Assembly (NCBI RefSeq): GCF_964340395.1
Contig: NC_135550.1
Coordinates: 22,436,676 to 22,500,675 of the forward strand
Origin: Glandiceps talaboti
Lineage: Eukaryota; Hemichordata; Enteropneusta; Spengelidae
DNA: 64,000 nucleotides
Reading direction: 5' to 3'
Shown: positions 14,966-27,491 of the stretch, piece after piece
How positions within the stretch are numbered: the stretch's first letter is position 1
How the letters are laid out: each line of letters starts with the position of its first letter
Notes under the pieces: model-generated
The model's database searches: none
Seen by the model: only the letters and a program-made list of their open reading frames with translations
Told to the model about the DNA's origin: nothing
Translations under genes and position numbers: made by a program

Positions 14966-16759
14966 GATTATAACTTTCATTGTGAATTCCATAGCGTTAC
15001 TATTCCTACCTATAACCGTTTGTTCTATCTTATTTTGACAGATGTCCTATTTCATCGTCCACTTTGTTTATCCATTGTACGCATGCGCGTGTTATGTTGT
15101 CGCTCGTCTTAGTTCTTGAAGGTTTGTGTCGATTTCAAAGATGTATGGTTCATGTTTCTGACGACATCTGTTTCTTTAGATACGCATCAAAACAATATAT
15201 CAATATACGATTTTAAAATATGTATTTGAATATGAATACAGGAATGAATATACCGAGTAAGGACTAAACGTGTAATACTAGTGTTCAGTACGGTACTGGT
15301 ATATACATATTTTTCGTTTCGTACGAAATAGCTTTTTGCAACCACAAAAATGATTCATTACATATCAAGATTCCAAGATGGCGCTTTCGTGACGGACTAT
15401 CGTAGCATCTTTAATAGCATCTACAGATATATACACCCATCAACTATAGATAGTACTTTCCGCATCCAAACACAATTTTTATTTAATATTGTTCTTTAGA
15501 AAAAAAATATGGTAAATAAAACACGGGTAAAATTCATATTTATTTGATTTATTTTGCTTCATTGCAGTTTTCTGTTTATTTAATGATATCTTATTTAAGT
15601 TTAAATTATTTCATTTGATCGTAGAGTTTTTGACATTTTCTTTCATATTACCATATTATTTCAGGTCTATTTAATTTACATCAGATTTCATTGCAATGTT
15701 TTTTTTTACTTGCATATTAATAATGTGTACAATCTCATAAAGTGTTTTCATGATTAGATATAAATACATAATAGCTATATGCCCTGAGTAGCTCAAAAAT
15801 AGAGGTTTAGATTTAAAAATGCTATTTTAATAAACAGTATGAAATGTTCGCTAGAACACATTCATCCTTGTGATGGCAAGGTTTCCATAGTAACAAAAAC
15901 TATAATGGTATCGCCGCCCACGCATGATTCTCAGCCAGCATTACAGATGTATGTTGTATAGATAGTCGGCGCTCACAAGTACAATTTTTGGCCATTTTCT
16001 TCCCGTTTATGATGCTGTAAAATGTCACGGTGTATGCTTTCTTTTGAATATACCATGTCAATTGAAGGTAAAGTCAAAGATATGGCTCGTCATATTCCAT
16101 AGATGTGTATGTGTGAACTTAATGCGTGGTGGTGATTCTGATTGACGCTGCATGTATTGCCTTTACACAGTTTTTAATTCTTATGGTTAAAAGATAAAAA
16201 ATGTTACAAAGCAGAAAACAAAGAGACTGTTGTTTTAAATTCTCTGTTACATAATGTTGAATTGATCACTCACTTTAAAGATTATGCATAATTCCACAAA
16301 TTACATTATTGCAAATGTTAAATGCTATTTATATTGTGCCATTTGGGAAATCAATATGAACTTAATCAAAGAACGCACAGTTATTCATTGCAACCAAATT
16401 AGACTATCTATGTATTGACATAAGATTAGTTCACCATTAACAAAGCAAAGAGGTTTGTTTGTTCTTCATGTCTTCGACTTATAACTCAAGGCAATGATAT
16501 CTCCATAGTCTGTCGTTTAGCTTAGTTTAGTTTTAAACAAATAACACGTTTGTATAATAATCATAATACAATAGAATTAATACAATAAAGCCTTGTCTAT
16601 TGCATGATGGTCAATAACTCCGTACCTCATAACGATAATGCAATGCAGAGAAGGAAGTGTGTAATAATAATACTAATGGTTTTAATATTCTAGCCTTTGG
16701 TGACCCAGAGGTCAAAATTGAAATGGTTTAAACAACTTAAAAATAAACACGTCACCTTT
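14966..16759. other. Intergenic spacer, nothing recognised
   Basis: AT-rich unique DNA. No exon with plausible borders and no transposon termini were seen. Confidence 0.6.
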
Positions 16760-17050
16760 TACCCCCTCTCCTGTCCGTCTCTATGTCTATCTTTCGCGCT
16801 ACCTCTCTCCATCCATCCGTCTGTCTGTATGTGTATATGTCTGTCTTTATTTCTGTTTTTCCATTTTCCTCCATCTTTCTGACACTCTATGTGTACCTCC
16901 CTGTCTCTCTCCCTATCTTTCTTTTCTCTCCCCTCCTCCGTTTCTGACATTGAAGCTCTCTCTCTCTTTCTATCTCTCTCTCCCCTCCCTCCCTCCCTCC
17001 CTCCCTCCCTCCCTCTCTACCACCCTCCCCCTCCCTCCCTACTTTCACAC
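16760..17050. repeat. Pyrimidine-rich low-complexity tract with (CCCT)n core
   Basis: An impure CT-rich region containing TCTG and CTCT stretches and a CCCT/CCTC core near 16,981-17,040. Open frames rich in Ser, Leu and Pro are by-products. Confidence 0.9.
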
Positions 17051-17634
17051 CTACCTACTGCATATGCAGATACATTATTTTTTACTTTTCATGTATTATT
17101 TGTAATCTCTGTAACTTGAACAACCATTGGATTTCTTGTGAGAAAACGTTTTAAACCCATAACTTTGCGTCGTTTTTTGTGGTATTTGTTTTACGTTTGC
17201 ACGTGATATATACATGTGTCAAATCACAGCGAGAACTTGAATGCCGTGCCACGGCCATTTCCCTTAGTAGGTGACTCCATGTCAGATCGAGTGCAGACAC
17301 ATTTGCTGCTTTCGAATCTATCACGTGTGAAATTAGCCGTGGCTACAGCCATTTTGTCACCTCACACGGTGCATGACGAAGTGAGGCTAGGCTAGCCTCA
17401 ACCTATCAGTGAACTGCTCGAATATATTACATGTAAATATGTGACATAGAATTGACAGCTTCCAGTACTTGTTCACCATAAAGACGTTTCAACTGCTGAA
17501 CGCAAAACTATAAGTACTGCTTCATATCAATACAAAAAATGTCCGTTTGTAAGTCATTGAGATAATATTGCGTGTACTCAACGCATATTTGTTTCGATAC
17601 ATGAATATTTATTACGTGAAAAAACAACATAGAA

Positions 17635-17680
17635 AGAGTGCACGTTTGCCGCTCTCAAGAGTGCATGTTTGCCGCTCTCA
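17635..17680. repeat. 23-bp tandem duplication
   Basis: Two adjacent copies of a unit starting AGAGTGCA(C/T)GTTTGCC and ending CTCTCA differ by one base. The rest of 17,051-18,686 shows nothing I could identify. Confidence 0.85.
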
Positions 17681-18686
17681 ACACGCTCAAGGAAAGCAGT
17701 TTACAACATAGTGGTTTAAATGTGTTGGCATGTCATTACGGGGTGACTTGTCACGCTGTCAACAGATTACAGCGTCAACAATCCTACTCTCAGCACTTAT
17801 TTTTATATCCAAATGGCATGCATACTTTATTATTCAGCTCTGCTCTCCGTAGTTATTTGATGCCAGAGTTTCAATATTGAACTAAGGAATTACTAGCATA
17901 AGTACAGTGTTTCAATATTCAACTATAAATAGTCACCAATTAAATATTCAGGACATTTGAATCGTAAGCGAATCCAGGATCAATTACCCAATGTAATAAA
18001 TACACAACTTTTGTAGGAGATGATGATCGTTGTCACATGTAAGTTAATATTGATTTGAGCAATTTTTGTTTTATTTCGACGCCTGTCAATATCGATTACA
18101 TACCAGGCATATGATAAATTAATCAATCAATCAATCTATTGCTTTTTGACTTAGAAAAAGAGTAAATTGCGCAATTTGAAAGGGTCTTCTAGTTATTAGC
18201 ATGAACACTAACTACCTTGCGAGTAATTGCTGTATTCTCTTATTTCTGTTTGATTAAAATCGAAACTGAAACAGATATCTTTCTGTCCCCTTTCCACCGA
18301 ATTTGGCCTTATAGAATTACATACAATATTGTAGTTGTTTCTGGAATTTTCTCAATTTGAAGCCTTGAAAGGAAAATGTGACGAAATCATATGGATGCAT
18401 TGAGAGATCCTGACAAACGCTGGCATTGCGAAAAATGTCAATGAGTGTGTACTATTACACCAGTGGAACCTAAGTTATAGTCGCCATTGTTAACTAGAAG
18501 AACTGACAAATTACAAAGTCGGCTGGTAGTATAATTCACTATACATAATTCATTTTTATATTAATTCTTCATTCTTCATTTTCTTTCCTCATTAAACTTG
18601 AAGTCGCTCAAGACTATTCACACAGAGAGGGGGGAGGGAGAGAGAGAGAAAGAGAGAGTACCCCCACCGCCTAGAAAGTTACTGAA

Positions 18687-19127
<441 letters not shown>

Positions 19128-19818
19128 ACAGACATAATTTTGCAGCGAATATTTCATCAAATAATAAGTCTGCATTTTTGTTCTATGTTGGTTTCCATAC
19201 GCTTTAATATGCAAACTAGAAAGTGTCAAAGAAATTGTTAATGAAGATACCAGACCGTACCCCAGTAACTCTAAATTGACATTTATCGTATAGTTTAGAG
19301 TACACAAACCATATAGTTCACAACATGCCAACAGGATAATTAGCTACCGATGACCTCTTCCCAAATAGTCCAACAAAATAACAAACGTAACAGAATCAGG
19401 AGTCGAACATTTCACACCAGCATGGCCTCAAATACGCGTGATATTAAACTAGAAGTCAAATGGTGATATTCAGTCTATTTGAAGACCAGCCTAGTTTGAA
19501 ATCACACACAGATTAGTTAGTCATTTATTCCCACTGGTAATTAGATTCCTGGAATCAATCACCGATACTCAAATTTACATATCTCGGTCGCTGAAAATAA
19601 ATTGCAAGACAGACGCGTTAGCCAGCTATTCTCATAAAATAAGTCATCCTTGCTGTACTAGTCACCTAAAAATTCACGAAGTAGTGTTAATGGGATCACG
19701 TTAAAGTAACCACATGGATGAAAGTGGGTATTTATTTTGAATCTTTATAATTGATAAAACAACTTCACTTCTGTCTGAACATCAGTCCAGTCTATGCATG
19801 TATCTATCGGTTCCCCAT

Positions 19819-19981
19819 GTCTTGAAACATCACCGTACATAAATGTCTTGAAACATCACCATGCATAAATGTCTTGAAACATCACCATGCATAAATGGCT
19901 TGAAACATCACCATGCATAAATGGCTTGAAACATCACCATGCATAAATGGCTTGAAACATCACCATGCATAAATGGCTTGA
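19819..19981. repeat. 26-bp minisatellite, six full copies
   Basis: Copies start at 19,819, 19,845, 19,871, 19,897, 19,923 and 19,949, with a partial seventh at 19,975. The unit is built on CTTGAAACATCACCATGCAT. The first three begin GTC and the last four GGC, and copy one has two private substitutions. There are no spacers, so it is not a CRISPR-type array. Confidence 0.95.
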
Positions 19982-20058
19982 TTTATTGTGTTTACTTGTG
20001 ATTACAAGTAATTTCTTGTATGACTGTATATTAGGCCAAATAAAAAATTAAAGTTGTT

Positions 20059-20400
20059 TGGTTCCGGTTACACGAAACCACCTAGTTTTTCACGCCGACC
20101 CTAAACCTTTTTTTTTACATATTCGAGAAAAAAAGAGAAGAAAATCGCGAAAATTGTGTGAAGTCTCGCAAGAAATAGTGGATGCGGAAACAGACATCAA
20201 CAGAAAAAGACAATATAAAACTGTTCTTCCAATCTGTAATGGCTGTACATCTGATGAGAAGAAGCCAATAACACAGTACAGAGACCATACAGAAAACGTA
20301 ACTACCTGAACTAGACACTCACACATATGAAAAAAAAATAAGAATAAAGTAAAAAATCTACCTACACTACCTATTTTAAAATTTAATGTAATTGGAACCA
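20059..20400. mobile_element. MITE-like element B
   Basis: Clear homology along its length to element C at 24,011-24,333: the same order of CGACCCTAAAC, a T run, ATTCGAGAAAAA, GTGGATGCGGAAAC-like, ACTGTTCTTCCAATCTGTAA, GAACTAGACACTCACA and TCTACCTAC. Ends: TGGTTCCGGTTAC on the left and GTAATTGGAACCA on the right, an inverted repeat of about 13 nt with two mismatches. Length is about 342 bp with no transposase, so it is a non-autonomous DNA transposon or similar short interspersed element. Frames of 83-103 codons inside it are not considered genes. Confidence 0.7.
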
Positions 20401-20448
20401 CGCAATTTTTTTACGCCAAAGCAGTATGTTAAATTTTACAACTCCGTT

Positions 20449-20479
20449 CGTACGTACGTACACGTACGTACGTACGTAC
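20449..20479. repeat. (CGTA)n self-complementary microsatellite
   Basis: A run of CGTACGTA, interrupted once by CACG, starts about 50 bp after element B. The unit is its own reverse complement, so the tract can form a cruciform, and it carries a CpG in every unit. Confidence 0.9.
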
Positions 20480-23400
20480 ACCAACGAACATTTTTAAAAA
20501 CCTTTTTAAAAACATATTTTGAAAGGCTTTTTTCAATGTATTGACTTGAACTACAAGCATGGACTAAGGCTATGTTGTTTCACACTAGTTTTTTTCCTAA
20601 GTGGAAAAGCACAGTAAAGCTTTACATGTTTTGTAATTCCAAATCCAAATATATAGCAATTTCTCAACGGTACAACCACTTTAACATGTATTAGTTATTA
20701 ACGTTGAGACGAATCGGGGTCGTTGAAGGTTACTGTGGATGTACAGAAAGATATCAAATTTGAGTCGTTGAAGAAGGGATAGAATTTTCTCAAGAAATTT
20801 AAAATCAATATTCAACCTGCGTACTACTCTTTCTCTTACAGTTTGTTATTGTGCGCTTATATACTGTGAGTTGGTTTCCATGTCGACTACAGTGAATTAC
20901 AATAAATTTAGTGAAATATGGTCTGAAATGAATGTATACATTTCATGGATCAAATAGGGATAATACTATAGTTTCAAATTCTGAGGTGTATAGTATAGAT
21001 TGTGTAGACTGAAGTAGTATTTATTTTTGTGGGTTTAGCGTAGTAATTGAGTCTGTGATTTAGGCCATAAACAAAAAGAGCTGTTAAACGAGTTTACTTC
21101 AATTTTTTAAATTTTTATTTTGGAGGGTGGTGATTGGCATACACCCTCGTGGCTGCAAACGTCAGTGAAATGGCTGCTGGACTGCGGTCTTTGTTTATTA
21201 TTCTAGGACATTTCTTTGAACAATACATGTGATCTTATGGATTTGAGGCAATTCAAAATTAGTATCTATATACAGTGCTTTACTTAGCTCTGATGATGCA
21301 TACAAAAGAGGACTGAGACACAACTAATTTCATGCTGTACGTAGCTATTGTATATCTAACGAGAACTAATGGAACGAGTAGAATGTACGACAAGAGGCTG
21401 GGGGCTGAGGAGGAAATCAGTGGGGCCATACAAATTCTCATAGTCTGAAAGGGAAACTCGAAATATTTTGCTCTTTACTTGAATGTGATATTTTGGAACC
21501 AAATTAAACCCGACAAGTCATTTACCAAGTGTACATAAATTTTAATTTTGCAAAATTTCTTGCAGCTTTGCCACATCAAAATACATGTACACGTCATACC
21601 CAGGTAACATGTACTGGATAGTAAAATAGCTTCAATTTAGGTACTGAAGACCATGTTCAAATGTGTCTGATTATGTGTAATTGATTTGATGTGTGTGTCC
21701 AATTCATTCACAATGATAATTTTGCGATTATCTCCCTATATTTTTTTTGTATGTGTCATGTGATCCTGTAAGATTCTTTTTCTGAATGACAGTGTGAAGA
21801 CGTTTACTTGTTGCTAACGACAACGGCATTGTGTAGTTGCCAGTATTCATGACTTAACGTCAGATATTGTAATGAATGATGACCTACACATTGTCGGTAA
21901 TCATGCGATGCCATTTTCATATCAGAATGGTGTTCTATTACAAGAACTCCACTGAACTGGTTGCGTTCATGCACTCCAGTGTGATGCCTCGATGTACTGT
22001 TCTACTGCAGTACTTGCCGTAGATTAGATTTTGTGCCGTGAACTGTAATATTGTCAGGCCATGGCAGGAAAAGCGCGAATCTTAGGGCGTATGTTGTCAG
22101 TATCACATCGTTGCTTTCGCTTTTAAACTTAGATGAGTTGTGAACATAAATATAACAATAACTGACAACATAGTCGACTTATGTATCTCTAGTCCGTGTT
22201 GCTGAACAATATGAGTATGGCGAGCTCATTTTAAAAACAAGTTTCCATCTGAAACAGTGAAAGACGAAGGAGCTGGGGGGGGGGGGTTACTGTTGTCTAA
22301 CATATTTCAACAAAAATGTAACGTGTGAATTGCCTTCATCAATAAATTTCTAACGAGGTTGTGGTTGTTGTTTTTAAAAATCGTGAAAATAAAGTGGTTT
22401 AATTTAAAATCATCATTTATTATCGGTGACCCCTGTCTGATAGTGAATTGCAGTGTCATATATGATATCATAATACAATTCCAACTAAATCATTTGCGTA
22501 TGATATAACTTTATTTAATAATAACGGCAGTTTGTTTGACCTCTTGATCTGTCACGTCTTTCGATCTCTTGATTTCTGGGATATTGAAGTTGTATGTCGT
22601 GACTCCAGGAACATTTATCCCTCCCGGATCCCTTAGAATGTGTTCAACTTTTAGCTCAAAAACATTTGAATTTCTCGATTTATTAAATCAAGTCACGTGC
22701 ACGTTGCTTCTAGTTCTTCAGAGATATTGTAGGCAATGAGTCAATTCTCTTTGAGGGTTACTGTGACATTTGACTAATGTAAATATATCTCCTTATGTTA
22801 CCATGGCAACAGATAGCTGCTGCCGTTATACATTATTACTGAATTGACCCTCCTTTGCTACTCTCCCCGTCCCGTCCGGATTTAAATATATGAATACACA
22901 TTACAGAAATGTGTAGTTCATGTGTACGAGTCTATTTCAGAAAATACATTGCCATTAGAAATGATTTTACATATAATGCTTTTTAAAGAGAGGCCATTTC
23001 ACGCTGACATTAACAATATTTTCAAATAGGATGATAATAACCCCGATAAATGTTATTTTTGTGTTTTTTACAATGTAATACATTCTACTAAAAGTTCATA
23101 TAGATTAAAACTTGCATTTTCTATGCCTTACAACATAATTTCAATGCACGTACAATTTCCATTCGTTTCTTGCATTTTGATGATAAAATAACATGGAACG
23201 AAAACGATTCCCAAACTGTATACAATACCCTATGGGACGAAAAGTTGAAGGATTTAAAAAATCAACAACCCGATAGTTATTGATTGAAAATGATTCCCAT
23301 AGGACGGAGTGTTGTCAGCCCCATGGTTACAACAAAGTTCTAGATTTGAACTACTAATTAGTGTTTATCCAAGGCTGTTTTCTTTGGCACGTTCCTTTTG

Positions 23401-24010
23401 TTTTGATCCAGCATCGTTTGTGCGAGAACGTGAGATGAATACATGACGACGTCATCAATAATATCGGTACTTTAGTCGTAAATCTCCCAATCGTTACCAT
23501 GTCAAATAAATGTGTTACAAGGGAAACAAGACTACGAAGACGGGCACGGTGATTTACAGTTACTCGGTATGCCTGTGACATGTATCTAGTCGACTGGGGA
23601 ATGATTAAAATCTCAAAACAATTATGCGAACAGTTTCTTAAGTTTGAATGTATAGTTTTATCTTTTCTGTTATTAAAGGATCGATTATTTTCCAATAATA
23701 CTTTGTGGAAATGACGCCATCACGGCTACCAATCTTCATTTATGTCCGAACAAGAAAGCTCCGTTGCCAAATTCAAATGTCTAGCACTCTCTATCACGTT
23801 AATTGTAAATATTGATGTAATGCAGTAGCATAATTACACTGCTCAAACATGTAGGCTATGGTTTAAACTTACTTTTATTTCATTCTCAAAAATGGGATAA
23901 AAACAATAAAAGGATGTTAAGAACCTAGTGAGCCTGAGGCAAAGGTAAAAACGAGAGTAAGCCAAGGAAAACGTCGTTTCAAACTTGTTAGGCCTAAAAA
24001 AATTAATCGT
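20480..24010. other. Intergenic spacer
   Basis: No gene was recognised. The largest frame (113 codons on the - strand, 23,354-23,695) has no motif, transmembrane pattern or splice context that I can interpret. A 12-nt G run sits at 22,275-22,286. Confidence 0.55.
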
Positions 24011-24333
24011 TTGGTTCACCCCACCTAGCTTTTCACTGCCGACCCTAAACTTTTTTTTACGTATTCGAGAAAAAAAATAAAATCACAAAAATTGTGTGTG
24101 AAGTCTCACGACTCAGAAATAATGGATGCGGAAACTGACATCAACTTAAAAAGACAAAATAAAACTGTTCTTCCAATCTGTAATAGCTGTAATCTGACAG
24201 GAAGAAATAAACAACACAGAGACCATTGGAAAACCTGAACTAGACACTCACATAGAAAAAATATATATAATAAAATAAAATAAAAAATCTACCTACCCCA
24301 CCTATTCTAAAATTGAACGTAATCGGAACCAAC
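24011..24333. mobile_element. MITE-like element C
   Basis: Second full-length relative of element B, about 323 bp in the same orientation. The right end reads GTAATCGGAACCAACC; the left end TTGGTTCACCCCACCTAG is more eroded, so the inverted repeat is weaker than in B. Several small indels separate the two copies, which suggests old insertions. Confidence 0.7.
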
Positions 24334-24462
24334 CATTTTTTTTATTTAGGGCTTCAGCATATTTGAAGATATCGCCCCACCCAATACGCCTTCTACGACG
24401 TAATCGAGAAAGGAATGGCCATTTAACAGGAGCGTGCGCACAAGTTGTTTTCCTGTCTATTC

Positions 24463-24491
24463 CTGTCTGTCTGTCTGTCTGTCTGTCTGTT
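24463..24491. repeat. (CTGT)n microsatellite
   Basis: About seven TCTG units. The following stretch to 26,221 is AT-rich spacer with no recognised gene; small frames around 25.3-25.9 kb, some rich in hydrophobic residues, have no family signature. Confidence 0.9.
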
Positions 24492-26221
24492 GGCTTATCC
24501 GCAAGAAAAGATTTGATTTTCGAATAAGCAGTTTGGAGGTCTTGAAATGTTGTCATGACATATTTACATTACTTATTGTTTTATTTTGTTTTGTGTTTTT
24601 TTTATCTACCTAGTGAACTGTCATCCTAGAGCGGTGAATAATGTGTAGCCCTATCGTGTCGTGAATTGTCAGCCAAAAATAGAGAGATAAATTGCTTCAT
24701 TGGGATTAGTAAAGTTAATTGCACGTATAGATTATCAACACACTAATGCACTTGCAAGTTATTCATAGCATTATATCTCCTTCGTTGATGATGATACAAT
24801 GAAGTCTGTTGATTTTAGTATGCAAATCCATGCTAATTGTGACTCTACGTGTGCCTGTTAATATAACCTTTCAAATAGTGAGATGGATGACGTCACAGGT
24901 AGAACACCATCACAGCCCATTTTATTTTAATCCTTCCAAAGAAGGCTAATTAGTTGTTATACGTATGATGAATTCAGCCATTGCTAAATTGCTATCTCCC
25001 TGGGGACCTTTGTACAAAGATCGACGATGCTTTTTTCTAACGATTTAAACAAAACATTGTGAATTAATCATTTAAGTTACTAGCAGCTTACAAATTGAGC
25101 ATAAACTAGTATACGCCTTTCCCGCTATAATGATATACTAGTAGTTTGAAATGTAGTTCACGTTCGTTTGTTCGTTTGTTTGTTGTTGTTACATGTAAAC
25201 ATTTCCTCGGCAGATATTGTGCCCCCCACTGTGCCAGACGTATCACAAACAGATTACTATTTATAAACAGAACTTACAAAATCAAGCCCAGAGATCTGCT
25301 TAAATAAATCTGAAATAAATTTTGTAACTGGGTTATTACAGCACTTATAGTCACACAGAGTGGTTCTAGATATACACAAGTTTAAACCCTTCCTGTGAAA
25401 ATATGTTTGAAGGATCAATACAATGAGAAACCGGTGATACCCCAAACCATAATACCCCACCAGTAAAAAAACATATCAACCCCAGGACATCCAAACCCCC
25501 ATGCAGTCCTTAATTTCAGACAACTATGGAAGTGACCACTCCAATAATTCAAGGCATACTTTTTGACGACGAAAATTATCAATTCCACTACTAGTATATA
25601 ATAAACATATTTTAAAATATAAAATGGTGTCAGTGGAGAAAAAATGATTGACAACGACTTCATGCATCTTCATGTCGTATAAAAATTGTCCATTTATCAT
25701 TATACTGTAGGTTGTTCGGCGTTGATAAGAGACGCAAGAGTTCTTTGTTACAAAAAGTGCTTCGTGTAGTCTACACAGCACACCAGTGTGTCGTGTTCAT
25801 CTTTGTAGTTATTAACATTTTACATGGTGTATTTCATTATCTAGATGCTATTATTATCCTGTTGTGTTTCTTAATTAGTACGATCATTATTTTGATGTTG
25901 TTATTGCAATCATGCATTATTGATAATTAATTAATCAATCAATTCATATTAATATTAATATTACGGCCTTGAATGTTTTCATTACGATAATTGATCGCCT
26001 TTCGACTTTTTTTTTTTAAAATAATAAATGGGTTAAGTACATTTGTGTTTTCTTTTTTTCTTTCGATTACTGCTATGACAGGTAAACATGATGCATGATG
26101 CTTGTTCACTTAGTTAAGTAAGTTTGATTGCCGTATATCTTTGAAATAGAAAATGGCTACACTAATTGTTATATTGTCGGTAACATGACTGCTTGTATAA
26201 TTAAATGACATTTTTTAACAG

Positions 26222-26690
26222 TCAGTCAGTCATGTTCCATATCCGCGTCAGAGGTTGGATGTCAGTCATAGCAACTGTTCTAGATCTGTTCCATTGTCTC
26301 TCCAGCACACTGTAGTGAGAGAGGCCATTCCAGGCAGTGATGATATCCACCCATATTGCATTCTGGGTCTGCCTCTTTCTTGTTTCCCAATCTCCAATAA
26401 GCGCTCTTTGGAGTCCTCCCCTCCTCATAAGATGATCAAAATATACATTTTCTTCTTTATGATTAATTCTACAAGTCTCTTGTTTCTTTGTGGTTTCCGT
26501 CCGTAGTACTTCCTAGCTGGTTTGAGAATTTCTCTGTCCAAGATATTCTTAGTAGTTTACAACATGGCCACTCAGAAAGCCTCTATCCTGGTTGCCATTT
26601 CCTTTGATAGTGTCCATGTTTCACGTCCATTTGTAAAGGTGGAAAAGACGTGACACTTGAACATTCTGATTTGGTGTTAATGTATAGATG
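26222..26690 (-). pseudogene. Non-LTR retrotransposon fragment, C-terminal part of the pol region (RTE-like)
   Basis: Read on the - strand, the DNA carries in order RETWTLSKEM, an R-rich segment with KKMY, GLQRAL, and WVDIITAWNGLS followed by RTVAMTDIQPL. This order (xETWTLxKE, then GHVMR-type, GRPRTxWxDDIxxW-type, then WRxM) is typical of the region after the reverse transcriptase in RTE-like LINEs. The frame is broken by stops and shifts between these blocks, and no reverse transcriptase core remains. It is a dead 5'-truncated copy. The clade assignment comes from memory of the motif style and is uncertain. Confidence 0.65.
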
Positions 26691-27189
26691 TCTTGTTGTT
26701 AACACTTTACGTATGACGTTAATATAAACGATGACTTAGCTATGGCTATTCATGATGGGCTATTGTTCTTAGGATTTCTTATTCTCCTATGGTGCACACA
26801 GAGGGCGTTTTACGCACCAGAGGTACTGTCATCCATGGCTATGTATATCTGCCTGTGTTTCCTTTTCTCTTTCAGTTGAATTGACAATCACAGAAACGGA
26901 AATCGGAAAAAATCAATGTCGATGGAAAAGGGGTCTTTCCTTTTTAAATAAACGGTATCACTTTGTTAACCTAACAAAAGAAAAACAGTACTTCCTAATC
27001 AATTTGCTCTGTTGCTTTCAAGACCTCCTCTATTTCTGTCAGGCATTTTGATTAACTGTAAACCAGATATTTTAACAGGGTTGTAGTAAGGTGAAGATAC
27101 TATTGGCAGAGACACAGCTACCCACATACAAATTAGACAAATACAGACAACTATATGGACAATCGCACAAACGGAACTCGACCATATAT

Positions 27190-27491
27190 CAATGTCGTTG
27201 AAAGATCGTCGTTGTGATCGTCTCCAGCCATACACACCGAGTCGTTCTACAAACAAGAATCTGCTTGCAATAACAAATTACAGACAAATCACCTATGGAG
27301 GTCGTTCATTCTCATATGTCGCCCACCAAACTATGGAACTCTTTGCCACTTGACATTCGCCATGCCTCCGGCCTGGATTGTTTCAAAACTAACCTGAAGA
27401 CATATTTGTTCACCACAGCATATGGTTAGTTCAGCGCCAATAAACAGTACATTGCTCTGGTAATTGGTGCTATAGAAATTTGATTGATTGA
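27190..27491 (+). pseudogene. Non-LTR retrotransposon fragment, reverse-transcriptase tail and 3' end (CR1/L2-like)
   Basis: The + strand reads LQPYTPSRS, TYGGRSFSYVA, then after a one-base frameshift PTKLWNSLPLDIRHASGL, CFKTNLKTYLF and a stop at about 27,430. The order PSR, YGxRxFSxxAP, LWNSLP, FKxxLKTxLF is the standard C-terminus of many CR1/L2-like LINEs. About 55 bp after the stop comes GGTGCTATAGAAATTTGATTGATTGA, split here as GGTGCTATAGAAATTTG plus a TTGA repeat, the kind of short-repeat 3' terminus such LINEs carry. It is a 5'-truncated, frameshifted relic in the opposite orientation to the fragment at 26.2 kb. Confidence 0.75.

Noticed and set aside
19819-19981. Possible CRISPR array
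   Set aside because: Copies are directly adjacent without spacers, in a eukaryotic window.
20058-20401. 83-103 codon frames
   Set aside because: They fall inside MITE-like element B, and its relative C does not preserve them.
23354-23695. 113-codon frame on the - strand
   Set aside because: No recognisable motif, start context or splice support; length is within chance for a 64-kb window.
26999-27256. 85-codon - strand frame with a hydrophobic stretch
   Set aside because: Partly antisense to the CR1/L2-like LINE tail on the + strand; not a separate gene.
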